Shown one piece after another: positions 1-6,361 of a stretch of 6,826 nucleotides of DNA. The number at the start of each line of letters is the position of its first letter. The stretch's first letter is position 1. Source of the DNA: Candidatus Finniella inopinata (GTDB lineage Bacteria > Pseudomonadota > Alphaproteobacteria > Paracaedibacterales > CAITNM01). The position numbers and the translations under genes are program-made. The stretch is taken from assembly GCA_945903885.1 (NCBI GenBank), contig CAMDPB010000056.1:1-6826 (forward strand), in the 5' to 3' direction. The notes under the pieces are model-generated. The model saw only the letters and a list, made by a program, of their open reading frames with translations. It had not been told where the DNA came from and ran no database searches.

Positions 1-199
1 ACAGGCCTAATAAGTCATATCGATCAGTCATTGACAGCTCTTCCAAAACATTGCTCTCTGCAAAATTTTTAACCTCTATGACAAAGTTTTTAAGGTGAGT
101 GCGAAATGATTTCGGCAATCGCTGTAAACTTTCATAAGCGAAATCATAGATCTCAGCAACAGCTGGCATACGCAGAACACAAATTTCATTTTTTTCCAT
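1..199 (-). CDS. Minimal zincin metallopeptidase family protein (PF06262-like), partial
   Basis: The reverse strand reads open from an ATG at 199 to the left edge, giving the first 66 residues with no stop. The start follows a weak AAAAAGG ribosome-binding site about 6 nt upstream. The visible part has a PF06262 layout: an early helix (PAVAEIYDFAYESLQRLP, about residues 12-29), then a strand rich in V and I (NFVIEVKNFAE), then the DRYDLLGL segment, which in this family leads into LLGLYQG. The HExxH zinc site expected further along lies outside the window, so catalysis cannot be checked. The family is small (about 115-140 residues), cytosolic, common in Alphaproteobacteria and Actinobacteria, and its substrates are largely unknown. 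It diverges from the lipoprotein gene with 84 bp between the start codons. An internal ATG at codon 11 is a possible alternative start. The family call rests on remembered patterns, not on a search. Confidence 0.72.
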   Translation of the reverse strand, partial: MEKNEICVLRMPAVAEIYDFAYESLQRLPKSFRTHLKNFVIEVKNFAESNVLEELSMTDRYDLLGL

Positions 200-283
200 G
201 TAAAACCTTTTTAATTCTATGGAAGCCATGGTTTAATAGTTAAGTTGTAACCTATAAAAGTTAACAAATAACGAAGGGGGAAA
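200..283. promoter_or_regulatory. Divergent promoter region
   Basis: This 84-bp gap separates two divergent genes, so it should hold both promoters. On the plus strand, TATAAA at 253-258 is a good -10 match that would start RNA near 265, just ahead of the strong ribosome-binding site AAGGGGG at 274-280. No convincing -35 pairs with it. On the minus strand, TAGAAT (214-219) lies 18 bp from TTAACT (238-243), but this would leave a leader of only about 8 nt for the zincin gene. Both assignments come from eye-matching to sigma-70 consensus and are tentative. Confidence 0.35.
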
Positions 284-766
284 ATGTTATCCAAAAATTT
301 TAAAATCATTTTATTTACAGCAGTCACTGGCTTTTTTTTTAGCGGTTGTGAGTCGGTTAAATCTGCAGTTGGTATAAAGCAATCAAAAGTATGGATTGAA
401 AAAATTAATTTCAAATCCACTGCGAATGCAAATGATTCTTCACCCATCAAAATCCATGTTGTTGTTGCTTACACAGAAAATCTTGCTACAGAAATTGGGA
501 AATTAGATGCAAATGCCTATTTTCAAAAGGCAAAAAAACTTAAATCAGACGCTGGTGATGATTTAGATGTATTTAGCATTGATGTCGTTCCTGATTCATC
601 GGCCAGTCTAGATATTGCCCCATCTCACAGTACAGGTGTTGTTGCACTGATGTTTGCTAGATACACAAGCCCTGGAGACCACCGCACAAATGTAAGTGCT
701 GATTATGAAATTCAAGTTGATCTTGATAAAAACGAGCTTAAAGTAACTCCAATTAAGAAGGGTTGA
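284..766 (+). CDS. Outer-membrane lipoprotein, TssJ-like (type VI secretion) candidate
   Basis: This encodes a 160-residue exported lipoprotein. Residues 1-21 form a signal peptide (basic K4 and K7, then a hydrophobic stretch) ending in a lipobox FSGC with the lipidated cysteine at C22. The next residue is Glu, not the inner-membrane retention Asp, so outer-membrane anchoring is likely. The mature part has no membrane segment. It resembles TssJ/SciN/VasD in order: SPIKIHVVVAY (about 54-64, the beta strand where TssJ has its PV-x-V-R-xYxL segment), a helix with NAYFQKAKKL, a linker rich in acidic residues, DVFSIDVVPD (the strand ending in a Pro), GVVALMFARY, then two closing strands (YEIQVDLDKNELKV). 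TssJ joins the outer membrane to TssM in the type VI membrane complex. No other type VI gene is visible here. The ribosome-binding site AAGGGGG sits 3 nt before the ATG, and the downstream gene starts 261 bp later, so this looks monocistronic. That it is a lipoprotein is fairly sure; TssJ membership is a profile-like impression. Confidence 0.8.
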   Translation: MLSKNFKIILFTAVTGFFFSGCESVKSAVGIKQSKVWIEKINFKSTANANDSSPIKIHVVVAYTENLATEIGKLDANAYFQKAKKLKSDAGDDLDVFSIDVVPDSSASLDIAPSHSTGVVALMFARYTSPGDHRTNVSADYEIQVDLDKNELKVTPIKKG

Positions 767-816
767 TTTTTATATTTTGATATATAATTAACATCTCAAA
801 TCTTAATATTTTTTTA

Positions 817-845
817 TTGCATTATTTTTTAATATAGGCTAGATT
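817..845 (+). promoter_or_regulatory. Candidate sigma-70 promoter of the helicase gene
   Basis: TTGCAT (817-822) and TAGATT (840-845) are separated by 17 bp. Each is a partial match to the sigma-70 boxes (3 of 6 and 4 of 6). Transcription would begin near 852 and leave a leader of about 175 nt before the helicase ATG. A better -10 match, TATAAT at 783-788, lies upstream but its nearest -35-like element (TTGATT, 763-768) is only 14 bp away. The surrounding 767-840 is very AT-rich, so chance matches are expected. Confidence 0.3.
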
Positions 846-873
846 GCAGTTGAAATTTTAGGTTCCGATTCCG

Positions 874-895
874 CGCCTACCGATGTAAGGTAGGG
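874..895 (+). other. Hairpin in the helicase leader (or terminator of the lipoprotein gene)
   Basis: CCTACC (876-881) pairs perfectly with GGTAGG (889-894) across a 7-nt loop. The pair C874-G895 can be added if G875 is bulged. It stands out as GC-rich within AT-rich surroundings. It is followed by GTTATTT, a poor U-tract, so a weak terminator for the lipoprotein gene is possible. The alternative is a structured 5' leader of the helicase mRNA, as known for some cold-shock RNA helicase genes. Sequence alone does not decide between them. Confidence 0.35.
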
Positions 896-964
896 TTATT
901 TGGCGAATTCCAAAAACTTTTTAAAGCGTTATCTGTTCACCATATTGCAGCTTAAGAGCTTGCC

Positions 965-998
965 TGTGGATAAATTTCTGTCCATTTATTGTGGATTA
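965..998. promoter_or_regulatory. Pair of DnaA-box-like sites upstream of the helicase
   Basis: TGTGGATAA at 965-973 is the exact complement of the E. coli consensus DnaA box TTATCCACA. TGTGGATTA at 990-998 is the same nonamer with one change. They point the same way and their starts are 25 bp apart, ending 29 bp before the helicase start codon. DnaA can act as a transcription factor at such sites; whether it does so here is inference. Too few boxes are present to call an origin. Confidence 0.35.
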
Positions 999-1027
999 TA
1001 GATAAACGTTTTTTATGGAGTTTTTAA

Positions 1028-2755
1028 ATGAATACATTTAATGAACTGGGATTGCCAGATTCAATTACACAGTCACTTACACGCATGGGCCTAGTAAAGC
1101 CTACAGAGATTCAAGCACAAACAATACCCTTAGCGCTTGAGGGGAATGATATTTTAGGATCAGCCCAAACAGGTACCGGAAAAACAATGGCGTTTACGTT
1201 GCCATTGGTAAATCACTTACTTAATAATCCAAATGCTACAGCGCTTGTATTAGCGCCTATTCGTGAAATTGCTCAGCAGGTCATGAATGCTTTAAAAAGT
1301 CTAGTGGGCGATTCAAGGGATTTCAACACAGCCCTTATTATTGGCGGAGAACCTTACCCTAAGCAGCTTATGCAGTTAAAGTCTCGTCCAAGGGTTGTTA
1401 TAGGAACACCAGGCCGCATAATTGATCACTTAGAGCGCGGCACTTTACGTGTTGATAGCCTAGAATGTTTAGTGCTTGATGAGACTGACCGTATGTTTGA
1501 TATGGGATTTGGCATTCAGTTAGATCATATTATTTCCAAGTTGCCAACTAAGCGTCAAACAATGATGTTTTCAGCGACAATTCCCCCAGCAATTGAAAAG
1601 TTGGCAGGAAAATACCTGAATCAACCAAAGCGTGTAGCAGTAGGCTCAGCAACATTGCCAATTCCTAAGATCAAACAAGAAATTGTTAATATTAGTGAAA
1701 AAGATAAATACAAACGTCTTTTGCAAGAGATTGAGCAACGTGACGGTACAATTATTGTGTTTGTAAAAACAAAAATGAATGCTGACCGTTTGGCTGAAGC
1801 GCTTCGTAAAGAAGATCATTCAGCATCAGCTATTCATGGTGACTTGCGTCAGCATCAACGTGAAAAAGTAATTCGTTCATTTCGTCTAGGTAAGTGCCGG
1901 GTTATGGTTGCTACTGATATTGCTGCTCGTGGGTTAGATATTCCTCACTTAATGCACGTTATCAATTATGATGTGCCTCCATGCCCTGAAGATTACATTC
2001 ACCGCATAGGTAGAACAGGCCGCGCAGGCGCTGAAGGGTTTGCTTTATGCTTTGTTACATCACAAGATGCAAAAAAGTGGAATGCTATTGAGAGATACAT
2101 GAATCCTAAAGCTCACGAAGGATCAAACCGTAATTCTGGTTCAGGTTCAGGAAGCGGCTTTGGTCGATCATCACGATCTGGGTCTGGTGATTTTGGCGGG
2201 CAACATCCTTTTGCAAACAATGACAGAAGGAAACCATTCGCAGGTAAAAGTTCTGGTGAATCCAGAGGCGGAGCAAGAAGCGGTGGTTTCGGAAGTTCTG
2301 ATGGCGCAAACAGAGGCGGTTCACGAAGCGCTGGTTTCGGTGGTGCAGGTGCTTCTAGAGGTGGTTCACGAAGCAGTAGCTTTGGTGACGCACCAGCTGG
2401 TGAAGCTGGCAGAGGCGGATTCGGTGGAGGCGCTTCCAGAGGTGCTGGATTCGGCGGTGCAAGAAGCGGTGGTTTCGGTGGTGCAGGTGCTTCTAGAGGC
2501 GGCGGCTTCGGCGGCGCAAGCAGAGGCGGTTCACGAAGCAGTAGCTTTGGTGAAGCTGGCAGCGGCGAATCAAGAGGCAATTCAAGAGGCGGATTCGGTG
2601 GAGGCGCTTCCAGAGGTGCTGGTTTCAGTGGTGCAGGCGCTTCTAGAGGCGGAGCAATAAGCGGTGGCGTTAGCGGAGAAGGAAGAAGTAATTTTTCAAA
2701 ACCTGACTCACGTGGACCAAAAAGCGGAACACCAAATAAGCGTACTTTTAGCTAA
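1028..2755 (+). CDS. DEAD-box ATP-dependent RNA helicase with Gly/Arg-rich tail
   Basis: This is a 575-residue cytosolic RNA helicase that uses ATP to unwind short RNA duplexes or remodel RNA-protein complexes. The two RecA-like domains cover residues 1-358. Visible motifs are: F4 and PTEIQ (Q29) of the Q motif; AQTGTGKT (46-53, Walker A); APIREIA (76-82, motif Ia, normally PTRELA); GG (106-107); TPGR (127-130); DETD (151-154, motif II, normally DEAD); SAT (182-184); ATDIAARGLD (295-304, motif V); and HRIGRTGR (325-332, motif VI). All ATP-binding and arginine-finger residues are present, so the enzyme should be active despite the two substitutions. From about residue 366 a Gly/Ser/Arg/Phe tail carries eight RGG triplets and many FGG or FGGAG units. 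It resembles the RhlE/CsdA class, but which one cannot be settled. GGAG 7 nt upstream supports the ATG. It is likely its own transcription unit, ending at a strong hairpin. Confidence 0.95.
   Translation: MNTFNELGLPDSITQSLTRMGLVKPTEIQAQTIPLALEGNDILGSAQTGTGKTMAFTLPLVNHLLNNPNATALVLAPIREIAQQVMNALKSLVGDSRDFNTALIIGGEPYPKQLMQLKSRPRVVIGTPGRIIDHLERGTLRVDSLECLVLDETDRMFDMGFGIQLDHIISKLPTKRQTMMFSATIPPAIEKLAGKYLNQPKRVAVGSATLPIPKIKQEIVNISEKDKYKRLLQEIEQRDGTIIVFVKTKMNADRLAEALRKEDHSASAIHGDLRQHQREKVIRSFRLGKCRVMVATDIAARGLDIPHLMHVINYDVPPCPEDYIHRIGRTGRAGAEGFALCFVTSQDAKKWNAIERYMNPKAHEGSNRNSGSGSGSGFGRSSRSGSGDFGGQHPFANNDRRKPFAGKSSGESRGGARSGGFGSSDGANRGGSRSAGFGGAGASRGGSRSSSFGDAPAGEAGRGGFGGGASRGAGFGGARSGGFGGAGASRGGGFGGASRGGSRSSSFGEAGSGESRGNSRGGFGGGASRGAGFSGAGASRGGAISGGVSGEGRSNFSKPDSRGPKSGTPNKRTFS
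2311..2649 (+). repeat. Duplicated low-complexity DNA encoding the RGG tail
   Basis: Exact copies within the helicase tail include a 38-bp block (2411-2448 and 2585-2622), a 29-bp block (2333-2361 and 2471-2499, with a third copy carrying two changes at 2621-2649), a 26-bp block (2363-2388 and 2528-2553), and a 19-bp block (2311-2329 and 2521-2539). The spacings are 174, 138, 165 and 210 bp, so this is a segment duplicated in tandem and then changed by small in-frame insertions or deletions. The shared blocks identical at DNA level, not only in protein, point to recent expansion. Such DNA is prone to copy-number change. Confidence 0.9.
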
Positions 2756-2780
2756 ACCTAACACTTTTTATTACTGACAC

Positions 2781-2811
2781 AGGGCTCTGCAGCAATATGC
2801 TGCAGAGCCCT
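2781..2811 (+). terminator. Probable intrinsic terminator after the helicase gene
   Basis: The arm 2781-2794 pairs perfectly with 2798-2811 over 14 bp, with a 3-nt ATA loop. It lies 25 bp after the helicase stop codon. The stem is GC-rich (GGGCTCTGCAGC core). The following bases, TCTTACG, are only a weak U-tract, so release may be partial or need Rho. The opposite strand has no T-run adjacent to the stem, so it fits the plus-strand helicase gene best. Confidence 0.75.
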
Positions 2812-2973
2812 TCTTACGAAATGAAACTATTGCAAACAAAATCAAGGATATTTAGCAACACTAACCAAGAAAATATACAAGCTTTTAAAGATTATTTAAA
2901 AAACCCTCTTTTGTTTCAACGCCAGATACCGTATCAATAAACATCACTAGTTTTATTTTGGCAGGAGCCTTTC
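2812..2973 (+). promoter_or_regulatory. rseP upstream region with a 39-codon reading frame
   Basis: After the terminator, this spacer should contain the promoter for the rseP-bamA-skp operon, but no well-matched -35/-10 pair is obvious. TTGTTT (2911-2916) followed 15 bp later by TATCAA (2932-2937) is the best I see, and it is weak. A reading frame from ATG 2821 to TAA 2938-2940 codes for 39 residues without a recognisable ribosome-binding site. AGGAG at 2963-2967 is the rseP ribosome-binding site. I recognise no riboswitch or known operator. Confidence 0.4.
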
Positions 2974-4116
2974 TTGTTCGCTTGGATTTTAGAGTATTTT
3001 ATACCTTTCATCATATTAATTTCAGTTATTGTCTTTGTTCATGAGTGGGGCCATTTTTGGGTCGCACGAAGAAACAAAGTAAAAGTTGAACACTTTGCTA
3101 TTGGATTTGGACCTGAGCTGTTTGGCTTTTCAGATCGTCAAGGCACTCGGTGGGCATTTCATTTGGTGCCATTAGGCGGTTATGTAAAAATGCTTGGGGA
3201 TGCTGATGCAAGCAGTGCTACAGCTGATGATGCAATTATTACAAAACTTACTAAAGAAGAAAGACAGCAAACACTACATGCAAAAACCCCTTGGCAACGT
3301 ATTCAAGTCGCAGCCGGCGGACCACTAGCAAACTTTGTTTTCGCAATTGTTGCAATGATTGCCTTATTTGCAGTTTTTGGCAAACCTATTACCCCGCCAG
3401 TTATTGGATTTGTTGATCCAGACGGAGTAGGTGCGAAACACGGATTACAAAAAAATGACCGTATAATTGAAATAAACAGGGAACAGATTCGTTATTTTGA
3501 AGACTTGCTACCTTTTGTTCGCAGTGGAAAACATGATGAACTTTCAATAATAGTGGAACGTAACAATAAACAGGTTCATTTAGACATCCCACTTACCATC
3601 AAAGGTGAGACTCAAAAAGTAAAAGTTCTGGGAATCAAACCACACGCATCACAAGAATATGAAAAACTACCAATTAGCACTGCTGTACAAACTGCTTTTT
3701 CAACATTTTGGAAAATGTGCAAAACAATTGTAGTTGGATTAGCTGAATTAGTAACAGGGCAACGCAAAGGTGATGAACTTGGCGGAATTCTTTCCATCGG
3801 CGACATGGCGAAACAAAGTGCAGAAGCGGGTGTCGCTGGTATGTTGTGGTTTATGATTATTATGTCTATAAATCTTGGATTAATTAACCTATTTCCAATT
3901 CCAGTTCTAGATGGCGGACAAATATTAATGAGCGCTGTTGAATGGGTAATTGGTAAACCTATTTCTGAAAAAGTTCAAAAATATGTTTTTGGATCTGGTT
4001 TTGTAATCGTGATAAGTTTAATGCTCTATTCCACCTGGAACGATATAATACGCTTCAATGTTATCCAAAAAATCTGCTCAATATTCCAAATAATCAGAGG
4101 ATGGCTGCCCCTATGA
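2974..4116 (+). CDS. rseP: RseP family site-2 zinc metalloprotease (M50)
   Basis: This encodes a 380-residue inner-membrane protease that cuts transmembrane segments, in other bacteria anti-sigma factors (envelope stress response) and leftover signal peptides. Transmembrane helix 1 carries the zinc motif HEWGH (H23, E24, H27; usually HELGH), followed by a GGYVKMLG membrane loop (68-75). GGPLANF (115-121) begins the second helix. One PDZ domain spans about 140-215, where E. coli RseP has two. The last helices hold NLFPIPVLDGG (305-315) with the third zinc ligand D313, and TWNDIIRF near 354-361. About 20 residues follow that point, where many family members end. The TTG start is forced: the frame is open upstream only to a TAA at 2938, no ATG or GTG lies between, and AGGAG (2963-2967) is 6 nt before the TTG. 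Starting later would delete HEWGH. The stop overlaps bamA by 4 bp. Confidence 0.95.
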   Translation: MFAWILEYFIPFIILISVIVFVHEWGHFWVARRNKVKVEHFAIGFGPELFGFSDRQGTRWAFHLVPLGGYVKMLGDADASSATADDAIITKLTKEERQQTLHAKTPWQRIQVAAGGPLANFVFAIVAMIALFAVFGKPITPPVIGFVDPDGVGAKHGLQKNDRIIEINREQIRYFEDLLPFVRSGKHDELSIIVERNNKQVHLDIPLTIKGETQKVKVLGIKPHASQEYEKLPISTAVQTAFSTFWKMCKTIVVGLAELVTGQRKGDELGGILSIGDMAKQSAEAGVAGMLWFMIIMSINLGLINLFPIPVLDGGQILMSAVEWVIGKPISEKVQKYVFGSGFVIVISLMLYSTWNDIIRFNVIQKICSIFQIIRGWLPL

Positions 4117-6359
4117 TCAAATATTTTCTTTTTGTTTCCTTGTTATCCTTAGGTCTGGTTTATGGTGAAGGGCAAAAAATTTCTCAAATCAATATTCAAG
4201 GTAATAACCGTATTGAAAATCAAACAATTCTTTCTTATTTACCCATAAAAGTCGGGGATACAGGGGATCTTGACACTAACGATCAGTGTTTAAAGACACT
4301 GTTTGATACTGGGTATTTTCATGATGTAAAAGTTCACCGAGAAGGGACCACGGTCGTTATTCAGGTTGAAGAAAACCCAATCATAAATAAAATTGCTTAT
4401 GAAGGTAATGACAAGATTAAAGATGCTGATTTTAAGAAGGAAATTCAGCTGCGACCTCGTGAAGTGCTTTCATATGCAAAAATTCAAGCTGCTCAACAAC
4501 GAATTTTAGAAATATACCGCCGACTTGGTCGTTTCAGCGCAAAAGTAGACCCTAAAATTATCCGCTTGTCTGAGAATCGCGTTGATTTAGTTTTTGAAAT
4601 TGAAGAAGGGCCAACTACATTTATTCGTAAAATCAACTTTATTGGAAATAAGACTTTCAAAGGAACTCGACTTGAAAAGGTTTTACAGAGCAAAGTCTGG
4701 CATTGGTATCGCTTCTTTGTGAACGACGACCTTTACGATCCTGATCGTTTCCTTAACGATCAACAGGAAATCAAGAAATTCTACAATGACCACGGCCACC
4801 CAGATATGCGGTTGGTTTCATCTATTGCTGAATTAAGTCCTGATAAGACGGCATATTTCTTAACCTTTACGATTGATGAAGGCAAAAAATATCAGTTTGG
4901 CGACGTAAAAATTAATTCTGAAATCAAATCAGTGAATGTTGAAAAACTCAAGGAGTGCATTGTCAGTGAAAAAGGTGAAGACTTCAGCGGAGCTATTGTT
5001 GATAAATCAATTAAAGCACTTACCGAAGCCTTAGGAACAATGGGATATGCCTTTATCAATATTGAGCCTGACATTCAAAAGAATGCAGAAACAGGCGTTG
5101 CTGATATTGTTTTTGACATAAAAGAAGGCCCTCGAGTCTACATTGAGACAATTGAAATAAAAGGCAATGATCGCACCAGAGATTATGTAATTCGCCGTGA
5201 AATTAAAATTCAAGAAGGAGATGCGTACAACAGCAAGAAAATAAAAGATGCAGAACAAGCATTAAAAGACCTGCAATATTTTAAAGAAACTCATGTTCAG
5301 CCTGAAGAAGGATCTGCAATAGACAAAGCAAAACTAAACGTGGAATTAGAAGAGCAGCGCACAGGAGAACTAAACGTTGGTATTGGATATTCTACTCTAG
5401 ATGGCCCCTTTACCTCATTAGGAGTTCGTGAGCGGAATTTCAGGGGCACTGGTCAGACACTTCATTCAAATGCAATGATTTCTAAGAGAAGCATGGGTAT
5501 AGATGCTGGAATTATTGAACCAGCATTCTTAGATCGCGAACTCGTAGGATCAGCAACTGTTTCAGCTAATCAGTCAAAGTATTCTCGTTCACACAAACAT
5601 AACACTCTTGGTACCAATTTTGGTTTGGGATACAACCTTAGTGAAATGTGGTGGCAGAACTTAGAATACACAATACGATCAGAGAAAGAAACGGGATTTA
5701 ACGACAAAGCATCCTCAATCATTCGAAATCAAAGTCATAACGCCTTACTTTCAGAAATTGGTCAAACAATTCACTTTGGAAAATTAGATAGTAGAGCAAT
5801 TCCTACAAAGGGATTCGACCTAAGCTATGCAACTAGTTTTGCAGGATTAGGCGGCACGATAAAGTACTTACAACACGTTTGGAATGCTACATTCTATCAT
5901 CCTTTATTTGCTGAAGATGTTGTTTTGAAGGTGATGGGTGAAACAGGAATAATGCAAAAAATTGGCAAAACCATTCGCGTAGTTGATAGCTTCAACATGG
6001 GATACACAAACTTCCGTGGTTTTGATTTTCAAGGTGTAGGACCTCGTGATAAAAAAACTAAAGACCCTTTGAATGGTACAAAAATGTGGCGTCAGGTAAC
6101 AGAAATAAAGTTCCCCTCTGGATTACCTGATGACTGGAAAATTAGTGCAAGCATATTTAATGAGTTAGGTTGTTTATGGCAACCAGGTCAGAAAAACAGC
6201 GATACAATTGATAGCAAAAAAATGCGAGCTTCAGTTGGTGCAGGTATACTGTGGACATCACCGTTTGGGCCTATTGGTATGTCTTATTCAGTACCTTACC
6301 GTCGTCATAAGTATGACGAACAACGCCATTTTCAACTACAGTTTAGTAACATTTTTTAG
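4113..6359 (+). CDS. bamA: Outer-membrane protein assembly factor BamA
   Basis: BamA is the central beta-barrel component of the machine that folds and inserts outer-membrane proteins. The chosen ATG (4113) gives 748 residues and a classic signal peptide, with basic K3, a hydrophobic core, and cleavage expected after VYG (residue 18). It overlaps the rseP stop in ATGA, suggesting coupled translation. A longer form from ATG 4101 adds only MAAP, but its AGAGG sits directly against the start with no spacing. Five POTRA domains occupy roughly 20-86, 88-165, 169-256, 260-338 and 341-414; POTRA3 contains the YDPDR signature typical of alphaproteobacteria. The barrel follows, starting near GELNVGIGY (about 418), with RERNFRGTGQ, the loop-6 NFRGF and GVGPRD, SPFGPIGMSYSVPY, and a C-terminal signal ending in NIF with the final Phe. 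Length and all landmarks are normal, so the gene looks intact. It is followed after 2 bp by skp. Confidence 0.97.
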   Translation: MIKYFLFVSLLSLGLVYGEGQKISQINIQGNNRIENQTILSYLPIKVGDTGDLDTNDQCLKTLFDTGYFHDVKVHREGTTVVIQVEENPIINKIAYEGNDKIKDADFKKEIQLRPREVLSYAKIQAAQQRILEIYRRLGRFSAKVDPKIIRLSENRVDLVFEIEEGPTTFIRKINFIGNKTFKGTRLEKVLQSKVWHWYRFFVNDDLYDPDRFLNDQQEIKKFYNDHGHPDMRLVSSIAELSPDKTAYFLTFTIDEGKKYQFGDVKINSEIKSVNVEKLKECIVSEKGEDFSGAIVDKSIKALTEALGTMGYAFINIEPDIQKNAETGVADIVFDIKEGPRVYIETIEIKGNDRTRDYVIRREIKIQEGDAYNSKKIKDAEQALKDLQYFKETHVQPEEGSAIDKAKLNVELEEQRTGELNVGIGYSTLDGPFTSLGVRERNFRGTGQTLHSNAMISKRSMGIDAGIIEPAFLDRELVGSATVSANQSKYSRSHKHNTLGTNFGLGYNLSEMWWQNLEYTIRSEKETGFNDKASSIIRNQSHNALLSEIGQTIHFGKLDSRAIPTKGFDLSYATSFAGLGGTIKYLQHVWNATFYHPLFAEDVVLKVMGETGIMQKIGKTIRVVDSFNMGYTNFRGFDFQGVGPRDKKTKDPLNGTKMWRQVTEIKFPSGLPDDWKISASIFNELGCLWQPGQKNSDTIDSKKMRASVGAGILWTSPFGPIGMSYSVPYRRHKYDEQRHFQLQFSNIF

Positions 6360-6361
6360 CA

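Noticed and set aside
217..450. 77-residue minus-strand frame crossing the divergent promoter
   Set aside because: It overlaps the lipoprotein start and signal peptide, and its own start lies inside a confident gene with no ribosome-binding site.
767..1027. Chromosomal replication origin
   Set aside because: An AT-rich stretch and two DnaA-like boxes are present, but there is no box cluster, and none of the usual alphaproteobacterial origin neighbours (hemE, dnaA, parAB, gidAB) is in the window.
2113..2580. 155-residue proline/leucine-rich frame on the minus strand of the helicase tail
   Set aside because: It is the mirror of the glycine-rich repeat DNA; the biased composition removes stops on the other strand. 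No ribosome-binding site or family resemblance.
2311..2649. CRISPR-like array
   Set aside because: Repeat spacing is irregular, the repeats are coding, and spacers are themselves similar glycine codons.
2160..2660. 166-residue plus-strand frame inside the helicase
   Set aside because: A shifted reading of the same repeats (valine/alanine/glutamate-rich). The helicase frame is continuous and conserved, so this is a shadow.
4057..4071. 15-bp identity (AATGTTATCCAAAAA) shared with 283-297
   Set aside because: Short, A/T-rich and in unrelated contexts (one at a start codon, one inside rseP); no flanking similarity, so chance is the simplest reading.
4101..4112. Longer bamA start (MAAP-)
   Set aside because: AGAGG abuts the ATG with no spacing, whereas ATG 4113 gives better spacing, an ATGA overlap and a cleaner signal peptide. 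It remains possible.
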